The position numbers and the translations under genes are program-made. The notes under the pieces were generated by a model. That model worked only from the letters and a program-made list of their open reading frames with translations, did not search any database and was not told the DNA's origin. A stretch of DNA of 64,000 bases from Corynebacterium sp. (GTDB taxonomy: Bacteria > Actinomycetota > Actinomycetes > Mycobacteriales > Mycobacteriaceae): positions 124,001 through 188,000 of the forward strand of contig NZ_JAUNKO010000002.1 in assembly GCF_030532715.1 (NCBI RefSeq), read 5' to 3'. Numbering within the stretch: position 1 is the stretch's first letter; each line of letters begins with the position of its first letter. This document shows, in pieces, positions 17,524 to 26,445 of this stretch.

Positions 17524-18132
17524 TTAAGACTCGGAGGCTTCTTCGGTGCCTTCCGCAGTCTCTTCAGATTCTACCGGCTCGTCGGCAGTTTCGGGGTAGA
17601 CCACGTTGATGAGCAGCAGTTCGGCATCATCGACGAGGGTGACATCTTCGGGCAGCGGGACGTCGGCGGCGGTGATCTGGGAACCGACCTCGAGGCCTTC
17701 CACGGACACGGAGATTTCCTCGGGGATGCTGAGCACGTCGGCTTCCACGCGGATGGTGTCGGTGTCTTGGATAACCATGGTGCCGGGGGCGGACTCGCCG
17801 GTGTAGACGACCGGAACCTCAACCTCGACCTTTTCGCCACGGTGGATGGCAAGCAAGTCAGCGTGGTCGATCTCGAGGGTGAGGACGTTCTGGTCCACGC
17901 TCTTAATCATGGCGAGCTGCTTGGTGCCCTCAATGTCCAAGTTGATCACGGCGTTCAGGCCGTTTCGGCGCACGATAGCGGTGAATTCCAAGCGGTCGAC
18001 GGTAACGTGCTCGGGGTCGAAGCCCTTGCCGTAGATCACGGCGGGCACGAGGCCGGCGCGGCGCGCGCGGCGGGACGGGCCTTTGCCCAGTTCGGTACGG
18101 CGGGTGGCGGAAAGCTTCAGCGCATCAGACAT
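17524..18132 (-). CDS. rplY: Large ribosomal subunit protein bL25, CTC form
   Basis: This is a 202-aa general-stress (Ctc) form of L25. The N-terminal 5S-rRNA-binding domain (LSATRRTELGKGPSRRARRAGLVPAVIYG) is followed by the C-terminal TL5-like beta domain and an acidic tail rich in Glu/Ala. AAGGAG in front of ATG 18132 fixes the start. The leader contains a strong hairpin with a T-run, so expression may be attenuated. Confidence 0.96.
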   Translation of the reverse strand: MSDALKLSATRRTELGKGPSRRARRAGLVPAVIYGKGFDPEHVTVDRLEFTAIVRRNGLNAVINLDIEGTKQLAMIKSVDQNVLTLEIDHADLLAIHRGEKVEVEVPVVYTGESAPGTMVIQDTDTIRVEADVLSIPEEISVSVEGLEVGSQITAADVPLPEDVTLVDDAELLLINVVYPETADEPVESEETAEGTEEASES

Positions 18133-18186
18133 GCGGTGTTCTCCTTTGATCAGTGGTATAAGCAACAAACTTTGGAGTAGCCACAG

Positions 18187-18232
18187 AAAAACCTGCGGCA
18201 GAACTCGATGGTCTTGGTCGAGTCTTCGCAGG
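18187..18232 (-). terminator. Hairpin plus T-run between prs and rplY (terminator or attenuator)
   Basis: On the minus strand CCTGCG..CTCGA pairs with TCGAG..CGCAGG (18192-18232) and is followed directly by TTTTT (18187-18191). It lies 108 nt after the prs stop and 55 nt before the rplY start. It may simply end prs transcripts. If the rplY promoter lies upstream (a TTAGTATTTT element is near 18284-18293), it is a leader attenuator. Confidence 0.65.
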
Positions 18233-18340
18233 TGAAGAAAACAATCGCGTCGATAACGGCCCGTTTGGCCCTCGCCGAGACTTCGAAAATACTAACACAA
18301 CCCCAAGCGGGGGAGGAAGTTCAGCGAGGGCGTTCAGGCG

Positions 18341-19318
18341 TTACGCCTGGCCTTCGAACAGGTCAGTGACCGAACCATTGGCGAAGATTTCGTGGATGGT
18401 CTTGGCCAATAGCGGCGCAATGGAAAGTACCGTCAGGTTTTCCCAACCCTCGGTGGATTGCGGCAGGGTATTCGTGGTGATCACTTCGCGTGCGCCGCAG
18501 CCGGACAGGCGTTCGCGGGCTGGCCCAGAGAACACACCATGGGTGCAGGCGATGATGACGTCGGTTGCGCCGGCATCTCGAAGTACGCCGACGGCGCCGG
18601 CGATGGTGCCGCCGGTGTCGATCATGTCATCGAGAAGCACGCAGGTACGTCCGGAAACATCGCCCACGACGCGATTGGCAACGATCTCGTTGGCCACGTC
18701 GACGCTGCGGGTCTTGTGCACGAAGGCGAGCGGGGCGTCGCCAAGCGTGTTTGCCCACTTTTCGGCGACTTTGACGCGGCCGGCATCGGGGGAAACCACG
18801 CAAATATTGTCCAGTTCGTACTTGGACTTGATGTAGTCGGTGAGGATCGGCATGGCGTGCATGTGGTCCACCGGACCGTCGAAAAAGCCCTGAATCTGAT
18901 CGGTGTGCAGATCCACGGAAACGATACGGTCTGCGCCAGCCGTGTAGAGCATGTCCGCAACCAGGCGAGCGGAGATTGGCTCACGGCCGCGGTGCTTCTT
19001 ATCCTGACGGGCGTACGGGTAGAACGGCAAGATCGCGGTGATGCGCTTGGCGGAACCGCGCTTCAAGGCGTCAATCATGAGCAATTGTTCAACCAACCAT
19101 TTGTTCAATGGCTGGGTGTGCGATTGGAGCACGAATGCATCGCAACCACGTACGGATTCTTCGAAGCGAACGAAGATTTCCCCGTTGGCGAAGTCCCGAG
19201 CGGTCATGGGGGTGAGGTCAATACCAAGTTCTTGGGCTACCGCCTCGCCGAGTTCGGGGTGTGCGCGACCCGAAAACAGCATGAGGTTCTTTTGGTTATC
19301 AATCCAGTTGGCAGTCAT
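18341..19318 (-). CDS. prs: Ribose-phosphate pyrophosphokinase
   Basis: This 325-aa enzyme makes PRPP from ribose 5-phosphate and ATP for nucleotide, His, Trp and NAD synthesis. Seen: LFSGRAHPELGEAVA, the ATP-loop PYARQDKKHRGREPISA, metal-binding DLHTDQIQGFF, and the PRPP-binding loop LLDDMIDTGGTI. Start and length are standard. It lies 12 nt downstream of glmU and is likely cotranscribed with it. Confidence 0.98.
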   Translation of the reverse strand: MTANWIDNQKNLMLFSGRAHPELGEAVAQELGIDLTPMTARDFANGEIFVRFEESVRGCDAFVLQSHTQPLNKWLVEQLLMIDALKRGSAKRITAILPFYPYARQDKKHRGREPISARLVADMLYTAGADRIVSVDLHTDQIQGFFDGPVDHMHAMPILTDYIKSKYELDNICVVSPDAGRVKVAEKWANTLGDAPLAFVHKTRSVDVANEIVANRVVGDVSGRTCVLLDDMIDTGGTIAGAVGVLRDAGATDVIIACTHGVFSGPARERLSGCGAREVITTNTLPQSTEGWENLTVLSIAPLLAKTIHEIFANGSVTDLFEGQA

Positions 19319-19330
19319 GTTCGGTCTGCT

Positions 19331-20803
19331 CTAACCTTCCGTGTTCGTTGCCTCCGCTGCACCCAGGGCACGGGCTGCTGCTTCGGCGGCTGGAGTTCCG
19401 GGGCGCTTGCGCTGGACCCAGCCTTCAATGTTGCGCTGTTGTCCTCCGGAGACAACGAGCGCTCCGGGGGGAACATCTTCCCTGATTACTGTACCCGCTC
19501 CGGAGTATGCACCATCACCGACTGTCACTGGCGCAATAAACATCGTGTCTGAACCAGTTCGAACATGACTGCCAATGGTTGTGTGATGCTTATGAACACC
19601 GTCGTAGTTGACGAAAACGGACGATGCGCCGATGTTGGAATGCTCCCCAATCGTTGCATCCCCCACATAGGTGAGGTGGGGGACTTTTGAGCCGTACCCA
19701 ATCGTGGCATTCTTCGCCTCGACGAAGCCGCCAAGCTTGCCGTGTTCGCCCACAGTTGTGCCTGGGCGGATATAGGTAAACGGGCCAACCTCGGCGTTCT
19801 TACCGATCACCGATTCGATTGCGTGGGTGCGGATCACTCGGGCGTGCTCCGCGACCGTGACATCCGTCAAGGTGCTGTCTGGGCCGATCTCGCAATTATC
19901 GCCAATTACGGTCGCGCCCTGCAATTGGGTACCGGGGTGAATGGTGACGTCCCTGCCGATACTCACCTGCACGTCAATAAACGTGGACTTCGGGTCCACG
20001 ATCGTCGCCCCGTTCCGCATGTGCTCCTCGCAGATCCGCCGATTCATTTCGGCGTTGAGCATGGCGAGCTGCACGCGGTCGTTCACGCCGGCGACGAGCG
20101 CGGCGTCGTCAAGCTTATGTCCGCGTACGCTGCGGTCGTGGTCGCGCGCGATGCCAACAACGTCCGTGAGGTAAAACTCGCCCTGGGCGTTATCCGTGTC
20201 CAATTGTGTCACCGCATGGCGCAACAGCTCCGCGTCGAACGCGTATACGCCGGAGTTAATTTCGGTGATGGCGCGCTCTTGGTCGGTCGCGTCCTTTTCC
20301 TCAACGATGCGCAATACCTCGCCGTCGGCGTTACGTACGATGCGCCCATAGCCGGACGGATTTTCGACGCCCGCCGTAAGTACCGTCACTGCGGCGCGCG
20401 GCTTCGTATCGTGCTCCGCGAGTAATGCCTCCAAAGTGGACGCATTCAACATGGGAATATCCGAAGTGGTCACCAGCACCGTGCCCGCAAAATCCGCCGG
20501 AATCTGCTCTAAACCGCACGCCACCGCATGGCCCGTGCCATGCTGCTCTTCCTGCACCGCAATGCCCACCTTGGTTACTCCCGCGGCGGACAGGTCCTCC
20601 GCCTCGATCGCGGGAATCACCTGGTCGCGGCCGTGGCCCACCACCGCGATCAGATGCGCAGGCTGCACCCCAGCCGCGGCGTGCAATGCGTGACCTAACA
20701 TGGTGCGCCCGACCACGCTATGCAGCATCTTCGGCAGCGCGGACTTCATGCGCGTCCCGGCGCCAGCCGCCAAAATAATTACGGCGGTATCTGAGTTCGA
20801 CAT
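19331..20803 (-). CDS. glmU: Bifunctional GlcNAc-1-phosphate uridyltransferase / glucosamine-1-phosphate acetyltransferase
   Basis: This 490-aa two-domain enzyme makes UDP-GlcNAc for the cell wall. The N-terminal pyrophosphorylase domain begins [20 protein letters not shown]. The C-terminal half is a left-handed beta helix with hexapeptide repeats (I.PGT...., [21 protein letters not shown]). The C-terminal tail (after VQRKRPGT) is Ala/Glu-rich. It heads the glmU-prs transcript. Confidence 0.98.
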   Translation of the reverse strand: MSNSDTAVIILAAGAGTRMKSALPKMLHSVVGRTMLGHALHAAAGVQPAHLIAVVGHGRDQVIPAIEAEDLSAAGVTKVGIAVQEEQHGTGHAVACGLEQIPADFAGTVLVTTSDIPMLNASTLEALLAEHDTKPRAAVTVLTAGVENPSGYGRIVRNADGEVLRIVEEKDATDQERAITEINSGVYAFDAELLRHAVTQLDTDNAQGEFYLTDVVGIARDHDRSVRGHKLDDAALVAGVNDRVQLAMLNAEMNRRICEEHMRNGATIVDPKSTFIDVQVSIGRDVTIHPGTQLQGATVIGDNCEIGPDSTLTDVTVAEHARVIRTHAIESVIGKNAEVGPFTYIRPGTTVGEHGKLGGFVEAKNATIGYGSKVPHLTYVGDATIGEHSNIGASSVFVNYDGVHKHHTTIGSHVRTGSDTMFIAPVTVGDGAYSGAGTVIREDVPPGALVVSGGQQRNIEGWVQRKRPGTPAAEAAARALGAAEATNTEG

Positions 20804-20886
20804 TCAAGTACTCCAGTTCTTCAGCAACGTTATGGGGGGGGATGTGTGTGCACGCGGAATCCGTAAGGGGGTGTTCCGCCCAGGGG

Positions 20887-21225
20887 CTACCAGTCGCGTG
20901 GGGCAATCAACTCTTCGACGTCAGCGTCGAAACCGTACGCGCGGGCGATAAAATCCATATCCTCGGCGATGTTTTCTCGGGCGACAGTTTCAATTTCACT
21001 ATCGTTTTCATTGAGTTCAACATCGAGTTCATTGAAACGTTCCGTCGTGTTATGCGTGATTGCATACAACGCTGGCAGAGTTTTCGGCTGCGTTGTTTCA
21101 ATCGTGGCACAAGTATCCAAAAGTAGCTGCTGACCTTTGCGAACCAGCGGCGCTGGAAAATACGGATCGTCGGCCATCTCCGCTAGGAACGTGTACGACA
21201 AGATTGCCTCGTTGGTTATTGCCAT
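20887..21225 (-). CDS. DUF5713-like protein
   Basis: This is a 112-aa acidic protein resembling DUF5713 proteins: FLAEMADDPYFPAPLVRKGQ near the start, LYAITHNTTERFNELDVE in the middle, SEIETVARENIAEDMDFIARAYGF, and a VEELIAPRDW end. The function of the family is unknown. ATG 21225 is preferred to the upstream TTG because TATCCT lies 7 nt before it (leaderless). It precedes glmU on the same strand. Confidence 0.75.
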   Translation of the reverse strand: MAITNEAILSYTFLAEMADDPYFPAPLVRKGQQLLLDTCATIETTQPKTLPALYAITHNTTERFNELDVELNENDSEIETVARENIAEDMDFIARAYGFDADVEELIAPRDW

Positions 21226-21515
21226 AGGCAAAAGGATAGTTGGAAAAACGCCAATAGTTCGGACATTGCCGCCAAGTATTTCCTTAAAATGAAGAAGTAT
21301 TCATCGGTAGAACCTGAGTTTTAAAATGCGCAAAATGTGATTGCGTGCGACCCGTAAGTACGGTGTGGGTGGTTCGCGCGCAGCTCGGGCCGCACGTTAG
21401 GGATGTGCTGGGTGCCGCATTCGGCTGGGGGTAGTCAAGGTAGCTATGGTAATCCTAACGTCGCGTGCGGTGAGGTGGCCTGCGGAGAGCGCCCACCTTG
21501 ATGAAGGAGAAGACG

Positions 21516-23543
21516 ATGAGCGAGTGTTGCGGTTGTGGCGCAAGCGAACCTGAGGGAGCTACGGCGAGCTCACAGGTGGTTGCGTTGGCTGCGGAGCATA
21601 CTCCGTGGTGGCGGGACCGTAATCTCGCCTGTGCGATCGCTGCGGGCCTGGGATGGGTCGTCGGACTTATATGCGAATGGTTGGGTGTTGAGGCAATCGC
21701 ACTGTCCGTGTACGCGCTTGCGCTACTCAGTGGGGCCGTGACGTTTGTTCCTCCCACGTTGCGGAAGCTGGTGCGTCAGCGCGGCAGAAACCGTCTTGGC
21801 GTCGGTTTGCTTATGACTATCGCAGCGATCGGATCCGTGTTGCTCGGCCACGTTGGCGAAGCCGCAGCGCTCGCATTTTTGTTCGCAATTTCGGAAACGC
21901 TGGAGGACAAGGCTATGCGTCGTGCTCGGCGCGGACTGCATGCCTTGCTGAATCTCATACCGGACACGGCGCGCGTGGTGCGCCATGGCGAGCCGGAGGA
22001 AATAGCCGTAGCCGATGTCGTGGTAGGCGATACGTTAGTGATCTTGGCTGGCGAGCGGGTCCCTACCGATGGCGTGGTGGTGGAGGGTGTGTCGTGGGTG
22101 GATTCTTCCGCAATGACGGGCGAATCGATACCTGCTGAAATCACGGTGGGTGACGCAGTGCTAGCCGGTGCGGTGAACGGCACTGGAGTGATTAGATTGC
22201 GTGCAACAGCGGACGGTACCGATAATTCTCTCACCCAGATTGTCGGCCTGGTGCAGCAGGCGCACGCGGTGAAAGGGCAGCGAGCGCGCCTCGCCGACAG
22301 GATCGCTCGGCCGCTTGTGCCGTTGGTGCTGGTGGTAGCGGCGGTGATCGCCATTTACGGTGTGGCTATCGGGCAAGCGGATGTGTGGATCGAACGCGCG
22401 TTGGTGGTGCTTGTGGCTGCTTCTCCGTGCGCGCTTGCCATCGCGGTGCCCGTCACTGTAATTTCCGCGATCGGCGCGGCCAGCAAGCTTGGGGTGGTGA
22501 TTAAAACGGGGGCTGCGTTTGAAGAATTGGGTACGGTTCGCGTGGTGGCTTTTGATAAAACCGGCACCTTGACTCGCAACCGTCCCATTGTTGTGCACGT
22601 ACATACGTACCCCGGATATTCGGAGGAATACGTTTGTGAAATGGCGGCGGCGTTGGAACGGCAAAGTCAGCATCCGCTTGCCGCTGCGGTGGTTGCTAAG
22701 GCGGCGGAAGTGTCTGCCGTAACCGATGTCACCGCAACGGATGTCTCCGAGACTCCTGGGGTTGGAATGCAAGGCACCGTTGGTGCGCACCGAGTTCGGG
22801 TGGGCAATGTTGCCTGGCTGGACGTGCCGCAATTCGATCGCGCCGCGCTCGAATCGGATTTTGCTGCACCTCAACCAGAATTTGCTGGGCGCCCGTCGAG
22901 CTTGGCCGACGACGCGAAAGCTTTGGCGAATCAAGGGATGAGTGTTATTGCGGTGGAGGTTGACGGTGATCTGGCGGGTTTGCTTGGGATTCGCGACGAG
23001 TTGCGCGTGGAGGTTCCGGAAACGGTGGCGCAATTGCGTGGTCAGGGGATCGGGTGTGTGATGATCACAGGGGACCGCGAGGAGACGGCGCGTGTGTTGG
23101 CCGAGCAGGCTGGGATTTCACAGGTGTTTGCGGGGCAATTGCCGGCGGATAAGGCACGCCGTGTGGTGGATTTGTGCGCCGTGCAGCCTACCGCCATGGT
23201 TGGCGACGGCACCAATGACGCCCCCGCGCTCGCCTACGCCCACGTTGGCATTGCCATGGGTGCATCGTCTTCCGCTGCGGCGATTGCGTCGGCCGATATT
23301 GCGTTTATGGGCCATGACCTGCGCCAATTGCCGCGCGTGTTCGGCCATGCTCGGCGCGGGAGAAGGATTATGGTGGCCAATATTTGCCTCGCGCTTGCGG
23401 TGGTGATTGGCCTGTTTCCGCTGGCATTGTCTGGGGTGTTGGGGTTGGCGGCGGTGGTGTTTATCCACGAGGTTGCCGAGGTGATCATTATTGCGAATGG
23501 GATGCGTGCGGCGATTATCGCGGGGTCCGCGACTGAAGCTTAA
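21516..23543 (+). CDS. P1B-type heavy-metal P-type ATPase with SPC transport motif
   Basis: This is a 675-aa metal-efflux ATPase. Motifs: actuator MTGES, membrane transport motif SPCALA, phosphorylation site DKTGTLT, SQHPLA nucleotide-domain His-Pro, GDGTNDAP hinge, and HEVAEVIIIANG in the last helix. SPC plus a His-Glu in the C-terminal helix is the pattern of P1B-4 pumps (Co/Fe/Ni-type) rather than the CPC of Cu, Zn and Cd pumps. There is no HMA domain; instead the N-terminus is short and Cys-rich (ECCGCG). AAGGAG (21504-21509) sets the ATG. No metal regulator gene lies next to it. Confidence 0.88.
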   Translation: MSECCGCGASEPEGATASSQVVALAAEHTPWWRDRNLACAIAAGLGWVVGLICEWLGVEAIALSVYALALLSGAVTFVPPTLRKLVRQRGRNRLGVGLLMTIAAIGSVLLGHVGEAAALAFLFAISETLEDKAMRRARRGLHALLNLIPDTARVVRHGEPEEIAVADVVVGDTLVILAGERVPTDGVVVEGVSWVDSSAMTGESIPAEITVGDAVLAGAVNGTGVIRLRATADGTDNSLTQIVGLVQQAHAVKGQRARLADRIARPLVPLVLVVAAVIAIYGVAIGQADVWIERALVVLVAASPCALAIAVPVTVISAIGAASKLGVVIKTGAAFEELGTVRVVAFDKTGTLTRNRPIVVHVHTYPGYSEEYVCEMAAALERQSQHPLAAAVVAKAAEVSAVTDVTATDVSETPGVGMQGTVGAHRVRVGNVAWLDVPQFDRAALESDFAAPQPEFAGRPSSLADDAKALANQGMSVIAVEVDGDLAGLLGIRDELRVEVPETVAQLRGQGIGCVMITGDREETARVLAEQAGISQVFAGQLPADKARRVVDLCAVQPTAMVGDGTNDAPALAYAHVGIAMGASSSAAAIASADIAFMGHDLRQLPRVFGHARRGRRIMVANICLALAVVIGLFPLALSGVLGLAAVVFIHEVAEVIIIANGMRAAIIAGSATEA

Positions 23544-23963
23544 CGGGGCCTTGTGGCTGCCTTGGGCTCGTGGCGTTCTCCGAATGCGCAGTGTGATGAG
23601 CGGGACCGCACGTTCGATTTTCTCGCCGGACGCTGTACCGATACACCCGCGGAGATCGAACATATCTATTGCCTCTATCGACGCCGCGGCTGCCTCGCGT
23701 TGAGCTCGCGCGCGGCGTCGATAGGCGGGGCGGATGTTAACGGAGTGGTTGTTGATGCCTGGGAACAGGCCTGGTTGCTCCTAAACGTATGGCGCTGAAT
23801 TGATATGGAAACACTATGACGCGTCTAGTGTGCTCATATGCCCAGCTGCCACCATAGGAACCTAGGCGTTCCCAAACGCCGGCGGAAACGCCCAGCCTGA
23901 CCCACACAATCCCGACAACGCACACGCACACATGCGCAGTTCACGCGACGGAAGGAGTTGCCT
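23544..23963. other. 420-base intergenic region with a long perfect inverted repeat
   Basis: No supported gene. The main content is the 14-bp inverted repeat listed separately. The right part (about 23870-23950) is C/A-rich leader before the lysin gene's AAGGAG. Short open frames across the region do not look like proteins. Confidence 0.5.
23675..23724. repeat. 14-bp perfect inverted repeat (stem-loop)
   Basis: CTATCGACGCCGCG (23675-23688) is exactly complementary to 23711-23724, with a 22-nt loop. Neither strand has a T-run after it, so it is not a standard intrinsic terminator. It could be a stable RNA hairpin between the metal ATPase and the lysin gene, or a relic of a mobile element end. 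Confidence 0.7.
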
Positions 23964-25502
23964 GTGGCGCGACAGTACCCAATGAAAAAAGAAACCTACA
24001 CCATCTCTTCCGGGTGGGGGCCTCGATCCGGAGGCTTCCACTACGGCCTCGACTTCGCCGCAGCAGACGGAACCCCGTTCTATGCTTGCGCCGACGGCAC
24101 CGTGCAATTTATCGGGCCCGCACAGGGGTACGGGCAATGGATCGTTATCGACCACCCCGCCAGCGTCGGTGGCGGCTGCACCGAATACGGGCACATGTGG
24201 AACGCGTTCGCCACCGGTCTCAGCGTCGGTGCCCGAGTCCGCAGGGGTCAGCTCATCGGATACGTGGGCAGCAACGGCACCTCGACCGGCCCACACCTCC
24301 ACCTCACCGTGTGGGAACGTGGCTACGGCGGCAAACGAATCGACCCCGCGCAATGGCTCGCAGGCAGCCCACATCCCGGTGAACCCGGCTCCGTCGGCGA
24401 CGTCCCCGTTGAGCCCGGCGCCGGGGGCGGCGAGCCGAATGCAGGTGCTGGGGGTGGGCCGAATGAAGGCGCCAGCACCGCGACGTTGTTTGGGGTGGAC
24501 GTGTCCGAGCATCAAAGTGGGATGAACCTTGGGATGGCGGCCGCGGAAGCCGGATTGGACTTTGCCATCATCCGTACCACCGACGGCACCCACCGCGACC
24601 TTATTTACCGCTCCCATATGGAGGACGCGGAGCGCGCGGGCCTGATCACCGCCGCCTACCATTACCTGCGCAACCCCAGCGAAGGGCGCCCGATTGCCGC
24701 GCAGGTACAAGCGTCGCTCGACGTGATGGGCGATTATCGACGCCCCATCTGGATCGACGTGGAAACCCCTGCCGGCATTCACGTTAATCACATTCGTGAA
24801 TGCAAGAGGCTTTTTGAGGAAGCGGGGGTGCGGGTGATTGGTTGCTACTCGTATGTGCCTTATTGGGAGCACAAGATTGCACCGAGCGAACCCGACAGCC
24901 ACGAATTCGGCGCGTTCTGGGTGGCCGCCTACGGCCGCAACGCGCCTGGCGCCCCAGCCGCCATCTACCCAGGTAATGGGCACCGCCAATGGACATATCC
25001 GCTGGGCGGGCAGACGCCAGTGCTGTGGCAATACAGCTCCGAAGCCAGGTTCGGCACGTGGCGGGGCGGAACATCAGGCGTGGATATCAACGCCTTCCGC
25101 GGAACCCGCGAACAACTCAAAGCCCTGTTTTATGGATCCGGCACCGGGTCCGAATCGCCCGAGGAGGGAAACCGCGTGGAAAAAATGACCCGCTGGATAC
25201 TCGACCAATTCGTAGGCCCAGAATGGTCGGGCGGCAAACCCAAATTCAGCGGTTGGGCGCAAACCGAAGGCCAGACTTTTGTCGACTACGTGGTGAGCAA
25301 ACTCAAGCTCATCCCGGACATGGCGAAATCCGTTGCCGAGCTGCCCGGAAAACTCGACCGGACCGAACAACTCCTGCTCGAAATGGCCAAGTCCGTCGCC
25401 GACATTCCGGCCCGGTTGGAACGCATTGAAGCCCAGCTGAAGGCCACGAACGGAACTTCTCCGGACACGCAACATGGCGGCACCGACGCAGTGATCCGGT
25501 AG
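23964..25502 (+). CDS. Phage-type endolysin, M23 peptidase + GH25 muramidase
   Basis: This is a 512-aa bifunctional peptidoglycan hydrolase. The N-terminal M23/LytM domain (about 8-135) has zinc ligands in FHYGLDFA and HLHL. A Gly/Pro/Glu linker follows, then a GH25 lysozyme domain (about 175-385) with VDVSEHQ, catalytic-type WIDVE and a VDINAF end. The last about 60 residues hold a twice-repeated amphipathic motif (MAKSVAELP / MAKSVADIP). There is no signal peptide, as in phage lysins that need a holin; no holin or other phage gene is adjacent. AAGGAG lies 6 nt before GTG 23964. It is likely a prophage relic or domesticated lysin. Confidence 0.88.
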   Translation: MARQYPMKKETYTISSGWGPRSGGFHYGLDFAAADGTPFYACADGTVQFIGPAQGYGQWIVIDHPASVGGGCTEYGHMWNAFATGLSVGARVRRGQLIGYVGSNGTSTGPHLHLTVWERGYGGKRIDPAQWLAGSPHPGEPGSVGDVPVEPGAGGGEPNAGAGGGPNEGASTATLFGVDVSEHQSGMNLGMAAAEAGLDFAIIRTTDGTHRDLIYRSHMEDAERAGLITAAYHYLRNPSEGRPIAAQVQASLDVMGDYRRPIWIDVETPAGIHVNHIRECKRLFEEAGVRVIGCYSYVPYWEHKIAPSEPDSHEFGAFWVAAYGRNAPGAPAAIYPGNGHRQWTYPLGGQTPVLWQYSSEARFGTWRGGTSGVDINAFRGTREQLKALFYGSGTGSESPEEGNRVEKMTRWILDQFVGPEWSGGKPKFSGWAQTEGQTFVDYVVSKLKLIPDMAKSVAELPGKLDRTEQLLLEMAKSVADIPARLERIEAQLKATNGTSPDTQHGGTDAVIR

Positions 25503-25557
25503 CAAGGGGAGCGGAGAATCGTGCCCGCCGCTTAACAAGTCACCCCTACATGCAAGA

Positions 25558-25592
25558 AACCGCCCGCATGTTTATTACATGGTCGGGCGGTT
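25558..25592. terminator. Bidirectional terminator between lysin gene and tRNA-Gln
   Basis: AACCGCCCG (25558-25566) pairs with CGGGCGGTT (25584-25592). The plus strand continues GTGCTTTTG and the minus strand TTTCTTG, so it can stop the lysin transcript and the leftward tRNA-Gln transcript. Confidence 0.8.
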
Positions 25593-25604
25593 GTGCTTTT
25601 GTTG

Positions 25605-25676
25605 CTGCCCCACCAGGACTCGAACCTAGAAAGCTGGTACCAAAAACCAGAGTGTTGCCAATTACACCATGGGGCA
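25605..25676 (-). tRNA. tRNA-Gln (UUG)
   Basis: The minus strand folds as a 72-nt cloverleaf: acceptor TGCCCCA / TGGGGCA, discriminator G, D-arm with AATTGGCAA, anticodon stem CTGGT / ACCAG around TTTTGGT (anticodon TTG), and T-arm with GGTTCGAGTCC. The CCA end is not encoded. Confidence 0.97.
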
Positions 25677-25812
25677 TTTCACCGATGCCGCAACGGCTCG
25701 TTGAAGCGTTGCGCGGTTCGGGTGACTACTATACCTTATTGTTTGCTTTTCGCATATTGGCTGGTTGGCCCGCATATGCCGGGACCGGGGTGGGTGCTCT
25801 AGTGTTGTACGC

Positions 25813-26445
25813 ATGGGTAAACAGCGCATGACTGGCAAGCAACGCCGTGAGCAGCTCATTAGTATCGGGCGATCGGTGTTTGCGGAACGCGGTTTCGAGG
25901 GCGCAAGTGTTGAGGAGATCGCAGCGCGGGCGGGTGTGAGCAAGCCGGTGGTGTATGAGCATTTCGGCGGTAAGGAAGGGCTGTACGCGGTGGTGGTGGA
26001 CCGGGAAATGGTCCGCCTTGAGGGGGTTATTACGGAGTCCCTGGCGCAGGGGAGTTCTCGGCACAGGGTCGAGCGGGCGGTGCTGGCGCTGTTGACGTAC
26101 GTGGAGGAACATACGGACGGTTTCCAAATCCTTGTGCGCGATGTCACTCCCGGTGCGCCTGGCACGGAGCATAGCTACTCCACGATGCTGAACGATGCCG
26201 TCGCCCAGGTTTCCTATATTTTAGGCCAGGCGTTCGCGCGTTCCGGCTTGGATCCAGCGTTCGCTGGATTGTATGCGCAGGCACTGGTGGGCATGGTGTC
26301 CATGACGGCACAGTGGTGGCTGGATGAGCGGACGCCTTCGAAGGAGGAGGTCGCGGCGCATATTGTGAATTTGAGTTGGCATGGTTTGGCGGGCATGAAG
26401 GCGGACCCGAAGTTGGATACCTTGAAGGTTTCGGAGGAGAGTTAG
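25813..26445 (+). CDS. TetR-family transcriptional regulator
   Basis: This is a 210-aa regulator. The N-terminal TetR helix-turn-helix is clear: RSVFAERGFEGASVEEIAAR, then AGVSKPVVYEHFGGKEGLY. The C-terminal ligand domain includes WWLDERTPSKEEVAAH. ATG 25813 is chosen since TAGTGT (25800-25805) lies 7 nt upstream (leaderless) and the HTH begins about 10 residues later. Its stop directly abuts the mfd GTG. A TetR gene before mfd is also the arrangement in mycobacteria (Rv1019-Rv1020). Ligand unknown. Confidence 0.9.
   Translation: MGKQRMTGKQRREQLISIGRSVFAERGFEGASVEEIAARAGVSKPVVYEHFGGKEGLYAVVVDREMVRLEGVITESLAQGSSRHRVERAVLALLTYVEEHTDGFQILVRDVTPGAPGTEHSYSTMLNDAVAQVSYILGQAFARSGLDPAFAGLYAQALVGMVSMTAQWWLDERTPSKEEVAAHIVNLSWHGLAGMKADPKLDTLKVSEES

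Noticed and set aside
23553..23798. 81-codon frame after the metal ATPase
   Set aside because: It spans the inverted repeat, has no ribosome-binding site and no conserved features.
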